Source: Immersiella caudata (taxonomy: Eukaryota > Ascomycota > Sordariomycetes > Sordariales > Lasiosphaeriaceae). From it: DNA of 64,000 bases. Where the stretch lies: NCBI GenBank assembly GCA_030512335.1, contig JAULSU010000007.1:3348001-3412000 (forward strand), in the 5' to 3' direction. Made by a program: the position numbers and the translations under genes. The number at the start of each line of letters is the position of its first letter. Position 1 is the stretch's first letter. Shown here in pieces: positions 43,931 through 54,923 of this stretch. Under the pieces are notes generated by a model, which had not been told where the DNA came from, ran no database searches, and worked only from the letters and a program-made list of their open reading frames with translations.

Positions 43931-44881
43931 AGACGTGAGCCCAGCGGCTCAAGCTCATATAAACAGGCAATGCCATATCCTCCACCATACTATTCTATTA
44001 TTGTATTAGTAGTAGAAAGCTCTGGAATGGAATTCCAGAGCTCCCACAGCCTATAACTGGCCCTCTCCTCTCCTGTAGTTAGCTTTTCTCTCATTAAGCA
44101 ATTCACAAGCAGCACAGTCGTTTATTACAGTGCAGAGTTCACCGAAACCTGTTGTTTTACAGCGCAAAGTACGCTGTAACTTGTCGTTTAGGCTCTGTAG
44201 TACAGGCCTTCGTTGCTTCCTTCAGCACCTTAGTAAGCTCCGTTGTCGTACCCCTACAGCGCTCCTCCGGAGCACTGTACTCGCACTTCTTCCCTTGAAG
44301 GAAGCCTGTAGTACAGGCTTCCATAAGCTCTCAGGCCCTGTATTACAGGCCTGTAAGCCGCTACACAGCAACAGTATCTAACTATCTACACTGTGTGCCC
44401 TCGCACATGCTTGTGTACCGCGTTCAAGAGGACAACAAACGTCTACGGCGTCTTGCCAACATACCGTTCATCGCATCGCTAACCCACACGTTTTACGACA
44501 GAAACAACACACCGCTACAGCAACTAGCGAAATTGGCTTCTGTTTTTCTTATACAACTCTTTCTGGCGCAGGGACTGTTTACGATTGGCTGCTCCTTGGT
44601 GGATGCCTCAGGTTAGAGGTGGCCACTTCTTGGGTCGTGACACCCAATGAACGGAAGGCAACAGCAAAAGGTCATGCAGGCCGGAACATGCGTAAGCCTA
44701 ATGCTGCCCAACCCCACCTAACCCAACCCAGTCTTACCCAGGCTCCTCATTCTTAGACTCTAATTTGATCTCCCTTGCCTCTTGTGAATAAAAGTTTTAC
44801 TCCAGAAATATCTGGAGATACCGCGGGGTTCTAGATATCCCCACTTTAGTTTCGTTCTTCATCATCACTATCGCTATTGAT
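43931..44881. other. non-coding stretch with many palindromes
   Basis: Between the kinase-like pseudogene and the ankyrin gene. A small open frame at 44395-44616 has no recognisable features. The most obvious content is the palindrome cluster listed separately. Confidence 0.5.
44018..44360. repeat. cluster of short inverted repeats
   Basis: Several hairpin-capable palindromes lie within 350 bases. 44018-44042 has perfect 11-base arms (AGCTCTGGAAT) around GGA. 44157-44179 has 8-base arms (TTACAGCG) around 7 bases. 44300-44322 has perfect 11-base arms (GGAAGCCTGTA) around one G. Near-palindromes sharing a CTGTAnTACAGGC core occur at about 44193-44208 and 44333-44351. The shared core suggests one family of short elements or a degraded foldback element. 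Confidence 0.75.
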
Positions 44882-46390
44882 ATGGCTGACCCAATTACCA
44901 TTCTTGGGGCGGCGAGCGCAGTTCTTACCATCATTGACCTCCTCGCCAAAACCATTCGTTCTGTGTCTGAGCTCCAAAGCAAATGGAACATGGTTGATTT
45001 AACTGTCTCTACCTTTGAGATGCAGCTCACAGGTCTCAACCTTGCTCTAACGGAGATCAGGAAATGGGCAGACTGCAACTCTGAGGATCCCCATTATCAG
45101 CTGGCTATGGATCTTGATCATTGTTTATCTCACTGCCGGCTTCTGATTGCAGTCATCGACGGGGAGATAGCGAATTTACGGACGAGTGAGGATTCACAGC
45201 ATGACGTTACGGCTAGAATCCGCATTCTCTTCAAGATGCAAGGCTTGAGTGAAGCGCAAGAAATGATTAAGCATGTAACAAGCACCTTGGGACTAATCTT
45301 AGGAGCATGTAATAGGTAATGTATAAAGATTCTTATTTTCAACACATAGGGTTGCGTGTAGCTAATGTTATGAATTAGCATATCGCTGGCGGAGCAGAAA
45401 GCAATTCTTGAGAAACCAGTCGTTCGACGGGCTCTCCGGAAGGTAGCAGCAGATACCGCATCATTGATTGTCCATCGGGATATTGATTCACTGCGAAGTT
45501 GCTCTACCAGCGGGTGGTCCTCCATATCCAGGCTATCAACCACGCCAAGGCGACCACTATCAGTCGTATTCGACTTCGATCAAGACCTACTTCCTAGCGA
45601 TATATACAGGAGAGTTTTCAAAGGCTCAGTCAGAGAGAGCTTGCAACAGCAACAAGGGGAAACTCCTTTGCGGTTGCCAAAAGCAACGCGACAAATTATT
45701 TTCTCAACGACTAGGAAGGACAGAGGATCAACCCGCTTACATTACGCATGTCAAAAAGGGTACCTTGACGGCGCTGAGATCCTAATCCAAATGGGAGCGA
45801 ATATCGAATCGAAGGATAATTATGGCCGGACACCACTATTATCGGCGGCTATAAACGGCCACGAGGCGGTAGTGAAGGTACTGCTTGAGAAGGGCGTCGA
45901 GGTCGAATCGAAGGATAATTATGGCCGGACACCACTACTATCGGCGGCTATGAACGGCCACGAGGCGGTAGTGAAGGTACTGCTTGAGAAGGGCGTCGAG
46001 ATCGAATCGAAGGACAGTATATATTGCCAGACACCACTATCATGGGCAGCTGAGAACGGCCACGAGGCGGTAGTGAAGTTACTGCTTGAGAAGGGCGCCG
46101 AGGCCGAATCGAAGGATAAGTATGGCCAGACACCACTATCGTGGGCGGCTGCGAACGGCCACGAGGCGGTAGTGAGGCTACTGCTTGAGAAGGGTGTCGA
46201 GGTCGAATCGAAGGATAATCGTGGCTGGACACCACTATCGTGGGCGGCTTTGAAAGGCCACGAGGCGGTAGTGAAGCTACTGCTTGATAAGGGCGTCGAG
46301 GTCGAATCGGAGGATAATAATGGCCGGACACCACTATTATGGGCAGCTGAGAACGACCACGAGGGAGTAGTGAAGCTACTGTACCAGTAG
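44882..46390 (+). CDS. HeLo-like N-terminal domain with ankyrin repeats
   Basis: Two exons (44882-45315 and 45379-46390; 63-base intron, branch GCTAATG), 481 residues. The first about 145 residues (MADPITILGAASAVLTIIDL, then helices with IRKWADCNSED and CLSHCRLLIAVIDGEIANL) match the fungal N-terminal domain found before STAND ATPases (Helo_like_N type). Instead of NACHT or NB-ARC, a linker (residues 146-290) leads straight to ankyrin repeats: one diverged unit (TRLHYACQKGYLDGAEIL) and six nearly identical 33-34-residue units of the form WAAENGHEAVVKLLLEKG. The stop TAG at 46388 cuts the last unit at LLYQ. Fungal proteins of this make-up act, where tested, in incompatibility or immunity; this one is untested. 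Possibly a shortened NLR. Confidence 0.85.
45812..46390 (+). repeat. six near-identical ankyrin-coding units
   Basis: Units start at 45812, 45911, 46010, 46112, 46211 and 46310. Spacing is 99 bases except the third unit, which is 102 because of one extra codon (SIYC region). Differences are few and scattered, some changing amino acids (SAA, WAE, WAL; VVKVL, VVKLL, VVRLL). Confidence 0.9.
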
Positions 46391-48222
46391 TACCCCGGCC
46401 ATCTCTACTCGCCTCTTGATGCCGCACTATGGTTCGACAGGACAAGCAAGAGAATGAATCCTATTATTTTCTATTCGTATTTTTCTTCCAGGGAAGAGTG
46501 TGGGAGACCATGTCAATATATGTCAGAAAGAAAGGGGTTCAGGGGCCCTGGGCTTCTAGTCAGCCTCAGCCATAGTGTTGACAAAGCTGAATCCTACGAA
46601 TTGGTTTATAAAAAGGGAGGTTCTGGCTGAAAGCCAGAACCTCAAGAAGGGAGACAATCAAGCTGCTGTAGCCCACTTCATTTTCACCAATTCCAAGGTG
46701 CAGTGTTTCTGACACTTAGAAGTCTGCTTATTATACTTACTTATTATACTAAGTGAGCACGACAATCACACCGCGTCAATATATGTTTGGTGTGCGGTAT
46801 ACGGTGGCGCCTGCGGGAACACGTCGGTCCGGCCCGGCCAACAAGGGTGACCTACAGGTTGTTACAAGAGGTCGACAATTTTATAGGACCCGGCATGGCG
46901 TATGTAGGGTTAGGGCTGGAGGCGCCATTCTACCTTGGTAGAATTCTTCGTAGCCAAGGTCCATAGAATAACCAAACTTCTAACCTACTTTTCACCCGTC
47001 ACCCCACCTTTCAGCCAGCTGGGGGGCGGCGTCATTGCATGGGTGGAACAGAGGTCGAATAATGCCTCCAATGTGCTTAAACGGCCCAAATCGGCACAAG
47101 CTGCAAGGCATGTGGAAATGTGGATACTGGTGGAAACCCCACTGACACCTCCCCGTCCTTGAAGGCGAGAGCAATGAAAGAAAGTGGGAGAGAAAGGCCT
47201 GAAATCGGCTGATACTTATCGAAACCAACTTGGCTCATGTGGAGGGAAGCAGACGCGGACTCGGCAGCTGGCCGAGATGTCGAGTCGCAAACACAGAGGC
47301 CGAATGAAGCTTGACGCGGCAGACTTGGGACGGTGCAGAAACCGTCTCTGCTGGACAAACGCGGGCCGGCTCGGGTGGTGTGGAGACGGGGTGAGACCGG
47401 TTTGGACATCAACGACCCAGGAGGTTGGGTAGCAAACCGGACCCCTGATCTTAGCTTTGCCGCAAGTCAGTTCAGGGTGCCTGCATTATCTCCTCATCAG
47501 CTTCTGCATCAGCTTCTGGAGGGGTGCAGCCCCCTCTCTCCAGCACCCAATGAAGGATGCGGGGAGCAGCCCAGAACGCCATTCGGAAACAGCCCCTCTA
47601 TTTATCGAATTTCCCCCGCCTCTCAACACACACACACGCCGAGGGCGGTGAAAGTGAGGGGTTGGGCTGCGCTGCGCTGCGCATGGCGTGCCGTGTGTGT
47701 CAGCCCAAGAAAGACATGGCTTGCGGCCGTCTCGAGATGATCGCGAAGAGCTTGAAGAATTCGAGTCGTCTGGAGAGCAACGGGTGCGCGTTCGACTCAG
47801 GGTCCGGTGCTGGTCGGTCGCGCTTCGCGACTCGGCCGTTGAACAGACAACTGCAGGTCCAGAGTCCGTTGGGTGCCGGACAATGAATCGGGGAGATCCC
47901 GTTCGCGCTGCGGTGGTTCCCCGCCCCACTCCGAAATGGGAGCGCTGGGCTGGGCGCTCGTCCTCAGGGAGGTGGGGTACGGAGTCCCGCGCTGGTGCAA
48001 CTCCGTCTCTCGATTTATCCTCCCCAGCCCCTGGCTAGCTAGGCAAGCTTGCGTGCAGTCAGCCCGGCCGTTGAAATAAAAGAAGCTCGTCGCTGCTGCC
48101 GTCCTGTCTCTCCCTTCCTTCCCTCCTCATTCCTGGTGATACCGTTGAAGCTTTTGTGCCTGCCCGTCAGCCCGTTTTAGCGCCTCCAACCTCAAAAAAC
48201 AACCCCGCACCCCACCTCCAAA
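46391..48222. other. intergenic, 1.8 kb
   Basis: No gene recognised between the ankyrin gene and the SDR. The half nearest 48 kb is GC-rich and probably contains the SDR promoter; a short CA repeat lies near 47628. Confidence 0.4.
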
Positions 48223-49087
48223 ATGGTTCTCGCCGTCCCCACCGCCAGCCTCGAGGGCAAGGTTGCGCTCATCACGGGCGCCGGCCGCGGTATCGGAAAG
48301 GGTGTCGCTCTCGAGCTCGCCAAGCGCGGCGCGTCGGTCGTCGTCAACTATGTCTCCTCCGAGGGGCCGGCACAGGAGGTCGTCAGGGAGATCGAGTCGT
48401 ACGGCAACGGCGCCAAGGCCAAGGCCATCCAGGCCGACGTCAGCAAGGTGTCCGAGATCAACCGCCTCTTCGCCGAGGCCAAGGCGCACTTTGGCAGGAT
48501 CGATATCGTCATGTCCAACAGCGGCACCGAGTCGTGGGACAAGACCGAGGAGGTGACTGAGGAGAAGTACGACCACGTCTTCAACCTCAACGCCCGCGCC
48601 CAGTTCTTCGTCGGCCAGGCTGCCTTCAAGAACCTCGAGAACAACGGCCGTCTCATCCTCATGACCAGCATCGCCGCCGGCCTGATGGGCGTCAAGAACC
48701 ACGCGCTCTACAACGCATCCAAGATGGCCGTCATCGGTATGGTCAAGGCCTTCGCCACCGACTTTGGCGTCCGCGGCATTACCGTCAACGGCGTCGCGCC
48801 TGGCGGCATCAAGAGTGACATGTTCACCCAGAACGCCTGGCACTACATCCCGGGCGGAACCCCCGACATCCCCGCCGCAAAGATTGAGCAAATGATGGCC
48901 GACCACTGCCCGCTCGGCCGCTGCGCCGTTCCCGAGGACGTTGCACGCGTCGTAGCTTTCCTCTCCAGCGAGGATGGCGGCTGGGTCAACGGTAATTACC
49001 CCACTTCATCCCTCCACTGCCGCAACTTTGCTGACCACCACCCGCACAGGCCAGGTCATCACCATCTCGGGCGGTTCCTCCCAGTAA
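48223..49087 (+). CDS. tetrahydroxynaphthalene-reductase-like SDR
   Basis: Short-chain NADPH reductase of the group that reduces polyhydroxynaphthalenes in DHN-melanin synthesis. Two exons (48223-48991, 49050-49087), 268 residues, start ATG 48223 (ccaaaATGG). Visible are the cofactor motif TGAGRGIGKG, SNSGTESWD, the catalytic Ser in MTSIAAGLMG and YNASKMAV (YxxxK). A substrate-region signature NAWHYIPGGTPD, then HCPLGRCAVPEDVARVV, is like tetrahydroxynaphthalene reductases. The 58-base intron splits the Gly codon of WVNGQVITISGG near the C-terminus. No polyketide synthase or scytalone dehydratase lies in the window, so a pigment role is inferred from similarity alone. Confidence 0.88.
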
Positions 49088-49638
49088 ATTCGGCGGTGTC
49101 TCTGCCAATTGACATGATTGACGTTTTGGACGACGGGTAGACGTAGCATTATGGGTTGGGCATGAATGGAAGGAGGCGGTTGTTGAATCGCTGCAGCTCG
49201 AAGCGTCGGGCGTTACTGCACGCTGCCGCCGCTAGAGCTGGTGAATGGGTGGGGAGGAGCGTGGAGCTCTCTCCAAGGGAAGGCATAAAGTAAAAATGTT
49301 ACACCTCGGATTGCCTCGACCGGGCCTCTGAGGAATATGAATAGCTGGTCAGACAAAACAATTGACCTCGAGCCTAGCTGGCTCTGCCTAAACTGTATTC
49401 CCGAGAAAAGTGAACCTGAAGAAAAAATTGGCTGCTGCTTCGAAGCGGAATTGGGTTTGCTGCCAAGGCCTCATAGGGGTCCAAGCTGTGATCTTGCACG
49501 GGCCACACCCGGACTGTGTCTGCATCCAACTCCACTGCCAGGGCAACCCCACAAAACGTCAAACACCACGGGAAAAAAAGCGGGAAAAAAAGCTTCAACA
49601 CCACACACCAAATCTCTTGTGGAGAGAGCAAAAATATG
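49088..49638. other. intergenic upstream of the tRNA locus
   Basis: 3' region of the SDR, then sequence without a gene. Confidence 0.4.
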
Positions 49639-49721
49639 TGGACGAGCTGGGAATCGAACCCAGGACCTTTCGCATACAGGAGTATGCTAAGCGAACGCTC
49701 TACCAACTGAGCCACACGCCC
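49639..49721 (-). tRNA. tRNA-Ala(AGC) with a 10-base intron
   Basis: On the minus strand the gene begins GGGCGTGTGGCTCAG. It has a D-arm GCTC/GAGC, anticodon stem TTCGC/GCGAA with loop TTAGCA..T (anticodon AGC), a T-arm CTGGG-TTCGATT-CCCAG and a 3' acceptor strand CTCGTCC followed by A. The acceptor stem pairs G3 with T70, the classic alanine identity pair, and keeps the T6-T67 mismatch known from yeast tRNA-Ala. Ten extra bases after position 37 (TACTCCTGTA) are read as an intron. A and B promoter boxes are internal. Length without intron is 73. Confidence 0.9.
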
Positions 49722-51059
49722 GATCAATTGATGAAAGGTGAGGGTTTTGTCTGGTCTCAAGTCGTGGCGCGGAGCCCAGGTGGTTAGCGAGACGGCGGGC
49801 CAACACCGCACTCCGTACTTCTTTACGGCCGTAGGATTTGACATGTCACCACTTCTGGACCATTATATTCCATGGCACCTTATCTCGTAGAGGATTAACT
49901 TCACATCTGAACTGCGAGCGTCATTTGCCCATCAGCGGGCCTTCCGGGCCAAATCCTCCTTGCTCATGCCCGGAGTGAAGACAAGGTTAGCCACACGCTT
50001 TCTTCACTCAAGCATCGGGCCCGAATCCCAAGCCACATAACAAAATGGCTGATGATGGGCGTTGACAGCCAGTAAATGCCAGCATTGCCGAGAATTGCAA
50101 CGGGCATACTTCAAGACCTCGTGGCAAGTGGGCCGGGTTTGAGGCTGCAGTGAGCCATCCTGGCGGGTTCCAGTGGAATTAACTTTTTTCGGGATGACAC
50201 CAAGGTTGACTGTCACGATCTTATCATTTTGATAATTTCTGGGGATATGGGAATGGGTCTCCTGCCGAAGAGTGCCATTTCGTCCCATGTGAAGAGAGCT
50301 GGCAAGATCACTTGACATTAGCGCGGGCGAGAAGAGGTCAACCGTTTCGGGTTCACAGCTGCCAACTCTCAAGTCGGCTGATGACCCGGCCAATTTATTG
50401 TCATCTCGTTTCTGTGAATCCCATATGGCAGTCAGCGCAGCATGAACGACAAACCTTGGACTTGATCAAGGTTGGAGATGCGAATCGCCTTTCCAACTCT
50501 ACAGCCACAAGACACATGACTGGGCAATCGAGATTTCACGTTCCAATATACGGGCGAAGCGGCAGCCAGCAAAGTAAGTCGTCAAAAGTGACATTCGATC
50601 TTGACGCCACCAAAAGTCACTCAACAAATGCTTTCTCGTCTAAAGCAGACACAGTTCGCAGGGAAAGCTTGCTGGCTCGGTGATTCGTAGCCTTTGGAAG
50701 GCGTATATTATGCTGTCCAGGCTCCCAGATCGACTCTTCTTCTCCTTCGTGCACGACACATCCTAGCTTAGGCCCATCCCAGGCATTGTCGCCTCGGTGT
50801 ACACCCGTACTTCAACATACCGACAGTTCTTTTCCTGCCTTCTCTACGCATTTCAACAGCTTCGAAAGGCCTCATACCATTCCCAACACACCTCAACGTA
50901 CCATCGATACAACTTCCAGTCATTTCAGGATACCCTTGACACTATCACCACCACCTCTTTCTTTACCTCCAACAGGCGTCCCAGGAAACCTGAGACGTCT
51001 CACTATCATAGGTACAAACACCTCCTAGCAACTTCAAAGACATACAAAACATCACCACC
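49722..51059. other. intergenic
   Basis: No gene recognised; the final part is the pyrimidine-rich leader of the next gene. Confidence 0.4.
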
Positions 51060-51866
51060 ATGTCTTCCACCTCTTCACCAACACTCCCCACCCCTCCTAC
51101 CGACGCCCCCCGTCCCTCTCGTCCCTCCCTCCAAGCCCTCGCCCACACCGCCGCAGCCCGCAACCCCAATGCCGCTCCCTGGGGCCAATCCAATCCCCCC
51201 ACCATCACCCAGCTCAAGGAGTTCGAAAGACAACTCGCTATCCACAAGTGTCCCTGCTCCCCCAAGGACGTCGCCAACTCCGAGCGCGTCAAGCAGCTCG
51301 AGAAAGAGAACGCCGAGCTACGACAACAACTCGAGGACCTTCGACTGGAGAGAACTCGCGAGAAGGCTCGTGAGACAAAGGAGAAGAGAGAACTGCTCGG
51401 GCAGATCAGGGGGCACAGCGGGGGATCGACAGAGGGTGGGCCGGTGTGTGGCTGGGGGGGGAATGAGCGAACACTCGAGGACCTTCGAGAAGGTGGTATC
51501 AACGAGGGGTTTCTGAGGTATTATGTTTCCGACGAGCCGGTAAGTTTCTCACACTTGTTGAGTGTTGGGGGTGGGATAAGGGAAGCGGACGTTTACTTTG
51601 TTGGTGGACAGCATACCACGTATCGGAGTTTGCGCTCGGAGGTCTTGTGGAATGCGGATGCGTACCTTGCTAGAGATACTTTTGGGCGAGCTGCTCCTGG
51701 GCCAAAGGAGGTGGAGGTTAAGGGGGTAAAGCCGGTGGAGGAATGGGAGGTGTACTACAGGCCAGTGTCCTATAAGGAGACTGGCCACCACTGGCGCAGC
51801 AAGTCGGTGTCGGAGCGGGACTTGGAGAGGCCGACTTGGCCGGGGATGGAGGAGGAAGTGGAGTAG
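51060..51866 (+). CDS. hypothetical coiled-coil protein, 268 aa
   Basis: Single exon from ATG 51060 (caccaccATGTCT). The N-terminus is a Pro/Ser/Thr-rich disordered region; residues about 75-118 form a predicted coiled coil (VKQLEKENAELRQQLEDLRL, then Lys/Arg/Glu-rich heptads). The C-terminal half, RYYVSDEP to YFVGGQHTTYRSL, ADAYLARDTFG and WEVYYRPVSYKETGHHW, is globular-looking with several aromatic residues. No family recognised. Two other frames are open across part of it, but this one has the sensible composition and start. An A28 run follows 87 bases after the stop. Confidence 0.6.
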   Translation: MSSTSSPTLPTPPTDAPRPSRPSLQALAHTAAARNPNAAPWGQSNPPTITQLKEFERQLAIHKCPCSPKDVANSERVKQLEKENAELRQQLEDLRLERTREKARETKEKRELLGQIRGHSGGSTEGGPVCGWGGNERTLEDLREGGINEGFLRYYVSDEPVSFSHLLSVGGGIREADVYFVGGQHTTYRSLRSEVLWNADAYLARDTFGRAAPGPKEVEVKGVKPVEEWEVYYRPVSYKETGHHWRSKSVSERDLERPTWPGMEEEVE

Positions 51867-51952
51867 TGAGGGAGGGGGGGCGTATGCCTCGGGCGGTGAC
51901 GTTGAGCCGAGCTAATGAAGTTTTTGTAGAGACTAGGAGATAGTCCCCACCC

Positions 51953-51980
<28 letters not shown>
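51953..51980 (+). repeat. A28 homopolymer
   Basis: Pure run of A shortly downstream of the hypothetical coiled-coil gene. Confidence 0.95.
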
Positions 51981-51985
<5 letters not shown>

Positions 51986-52102
51986 AACTAAACCCCTGTC
52001 CGGCTCCTCGGATGAGCTTCCTCCTCTTTTTCACAGCTCACTGCCCTCCACTTACCGACACGATGATATTTTCCGCCTTATCGTCTTGCTGCCGCTCCTT
52101 AC

Positions 52103-52459
52103 ATGTATTGCCCGTGGGTTATCGGAATGATGGATAATAATCCTGCTTCCTTGACCGATATCCTGAAAGCGGAATTGAAGAAGCTAACCCTTGAGTTTCA
52201 GAGCAAGATTAACAAACACAAGGCCGATCCCTTCGACCAGAACAACAAGCAATCTGATCAACTCAAAGAGATCATCAGCCTTCAGCAAGTGATCGTCAGT
52301 TCCTGGGATCATCATATACGTCGTCTTGACGCTCACATCGAGGGAATGATGCCGTACTGCAGGGCCGGGGATACTTGGTCAACGTCTCTCATGCGAGCGA
52401 GAGTCTGCCCGTTGGCCAGGATGTTCTTTCCGTGTTGTACCTCCACCGTCCACACCTAG
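52103..52459 (+). CDS. possible small hypothetical protein
   Basis: Open frame of 118 residues with ATG 52103 (an in-frame MMDNNPAS start lies a little later). Residues about 12-90 are charged and helical (ILKAELKKLTLEFQSKINKH; DQLKEIISLQQVIV), which looks more protein-like than surrounding frames. The last 25 residues (Cys and Arg rich) may be read-through past a missed splice site. No family recognised. Confidence 0.35.
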   Translation: MYCPWVIGMMDNNPASLTDILKAELKKLTLEFQSKINKHKADPFDQNNKQSDQLKEIISLQQVIVSSWDHHIRRLDAHIEGMMPYCRAGDTWSTSLMRARVCPLARMFFPCCTSTVHT

Positions 52460-53004
52460 AGAACATGGACGCGGCGAGCCGGCAACGGTCCGGGGAACTG
52501 CCAACGGCCAGGCGGGGAACAAAAACTTGTACCGTAGAGAAGTTGACCTGAAAGTCTGACCATAATCCATCTCCAAATGCTCCATTCAGAGTAGAACAAT
52601 AGTCTGACTTGTATAGGACATGACCGAGATAGTCGAAAATTTGTTCGCCCGTAGATGGCTGCTCCTTTTCACCATATTCCCTGTTGAACCCTTCGTTTTT
52701 CTCCCTGAAAGTTTCCAAATAGCCGACAATCCTTTGTTCCCTTCGCTGGCATGACCATCGCATTCTGTGACTGGCAGCCAACATTGTTCAAAGTGTCAGT
52801 GGTCGCGGCTGGAAAACTCCGTAAAGATGATCCAACACATAAAGAGGGAGATCCGACGTCAAAATTAAAGCTGAGTATACTATCCAAAACCACTCCTTTT
52901 CCTCTTGGTATCTTCGCGACGACAAAAAGAAATTCACACCATGCTGTTGCAACCCCCCCCCCCCTTTCAACCCCCTTATCATCAATCACTCCACCCCTCC
53001 TCAT
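52460..53004. other. intergenic
   Basis: No gene seen. A C12-C13 run lies near 52955. Confidence 0.4.
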
Positions 53005-54923
53005 CTAGTTGTTGCCAAAGCCCCACCTCGGCGCATTGATGATGATACCCATGAGACATCCCGAGATGATGCCGGTCAAGGGAAGAGTGACAAACCAGCC
53101 AAGGTAGATCCAGAGGACCATGCGCCAGTTGATGGTCCGCCAAGTGCCGGAGCAGAGACCAACACCGACAGTGGCACCAGTGATGCACTGAGTAGTAGAG
53201 ATAGGAAGCTCTGATGCACTGTTAGTGAATTATCCACGCAAAGAAGTGGCCGGTGAACTCACTAAGACGAGTTGCCATGATGACGGTAACCGCAGAGCCC
53301 AATTCCATAGAGAAACCGCGCGACGGGGAGTGCAGCGTGATGCGGTTACCCAAGTTCTTCATGATGTTGTAACCATAAGTCCAGAGACCAATGACCAACA
53401 AGGCACCGCCGTAGACAAGAATCCAAATGGGCACCTGCGATTTATCCTTCTCAGGGAGGGCCCCTTCCTGCCAGATCTGGTAGACCGTGGCATAGGGGCC
53501 GATGGCGTTTGAAATATCGTTGGCTCCGTGGGTGAAAGAGGCGGTGGCGGCCGTCATGACTTGGAGGAAGCTGTACATGTACTCGGCCCTGTTGTCGTAG
53601 TGGGGGGCATGCGCGTGGAGCTCCTCGACGTCGCTGGACATGACCGACTTCTGGTTCTGCATGTTCACGACGTCCTTGTCGACACCGCGGAGGAGAGCCC
53701 ACTTGACATACCAAAACAAAACGGCACCGCTGTACCAAGCGCCTTCGGGCTTGGGACCAACAAGCTTCTTGACGGGGGCCTTGGGAGGATGGGGAACGTC
53801 GGCCTCGGAAACATCGGAGCCGGCCTTCTTCTCGCCGTTCTCACCGACGGCATCGCTGGCGACAACCTCCACGTCTCCACGCTGGGCGGCACGGCGAGCA
53901 TCGAGCTCCTCTTTGGTAAGGTGGCCGGCGTAGTAATCCTTGAGAAGCTGGCCCTCAGGGGCCGGGGGCGGGTCGGCGCGACGGAGCAGGAGGGGCCCCA
54001 TGGGAATGTGCCACCAGCGGAGCTGCCAGTCCTCCTTGATGACGACGCGATACAACCACGGGTTGAGGAAGATTGCGATGAAGAGGGCCCAAGCGGCGCC
54101 AACGCCGACAATGGTTCCGGCGACTTCGGGGTCGGTCAGGGTGATGGTGTAGTTTCCACCCTTCCACAAGAGAAGCATGGTGAGCAGGCATGCCGTGATG
54201 CCAAAGTAGACGGGCACGAGGAAGAAAGCCTTCCAGACGGGGTTCTTGCGAAGCATGACGCCGTACTTGGTGATGGTGAAGATGATGGCCCCGAAGATGC
54301 CAGAGAGACCGGGAGCAATGATCCAAGCGAGAAAGACCTGAACGACGCCGGCGTTGACGGCGCTGAGACCTGTGCCCTTGCCGACCCATTGGATGCCTGT
54401 GCGTGTTGTGTTAGCAAGATCGACGATGAAGGGGGGACAGCAAGTGCATGCTTACCGTCAGCGCCAACAGCAGCAACACCCATGCCAATGACACCACCCA
54501 TGATAGAGTGGGTGGTAGATACGGGAAGACCGAAGCGAGTGGCGATGGTGAGGTAGATGGACGAGGCGGTAACAGCGCAGACCATTCCAAGCATCAAAAC
54601 TCCAGGATCCGCCTTGAACAGCGAAGTGTCGACGACCTTGGTACGGATGGTATCGGCGACGCGAGCACCAACGCCGAGGGCACCACCGAATTCCATGATG
54701 GAACCGAGGACCATGGCTTGGAGATACGTGACGGACTGCGAACCGACCGAAGTCGCCCACGAGTTGGCGACATCGTTGGCACCTGAAATAAAGACAAATG
54801 TTAGCAAGTTACAGAGAGGGGGGTCCGATGTGCGGTAGGGGGAGGCGTACCAATGTTCCAAGCGTCAAGGCCCGCGAAGATGGTGCCGATGGCGAACAAG
54901 TAATCCCACTGATGGAGAGGCAT
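53005..54923 (-). CDS. pho-4: PiT-family phosphate transporter (PHO-4/PHO89 type)
   Basis: Cation-coupled inorganic phosphate uptake across the plasma membrane. Four exons (54923-54851, 54782-54456, 54396-53263, 53210-53005), introns 52-68 bases, 579 residues. Both halves of the PiT signature are present: GANDVANSWATSVGS in the first half and FTHGANDISNAIGPY in the second, each followed by a conserved ST element (LPVSTTHSIMGGVIG; LPISTTQCITGATVG). About ten to twelve transmembrane segments flank a long cytoplasmic loop (WHIPMGPLLLRRADPPPAPE to LVGPKPEGAW) rich in charged residues. Start ATG 54923 (gccacgATGCC). The symbol is by homology to the Neurospora gene; expression is expected to rise on phosphate starvation, though I did not identify a binding site. 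Confidence 0.95.

Noticed and set aside
44150..44360. CRISPR-like or riboswitch interpretation of the palindromes
   Set aside because: No regular repeat-spacer arrangement, and the surrounding genes are clearly eukaryotic.
45948..46445. Repeat protein antisense to the ankyrin units
   Set aside because: Periodic only because the sense strand is a tandem repeat.
47486..48038. Open frames on both strands in the GC-rich stretch before the SDR
   Set aside because: Overlapping frames of Arg/Ser-rich composition, typical of GC-rich non-coding DNA.
53528..54556. 342-codon open frame antisense to the phosphate transporter
   Set aside because: Shadow of the conserved transporter.
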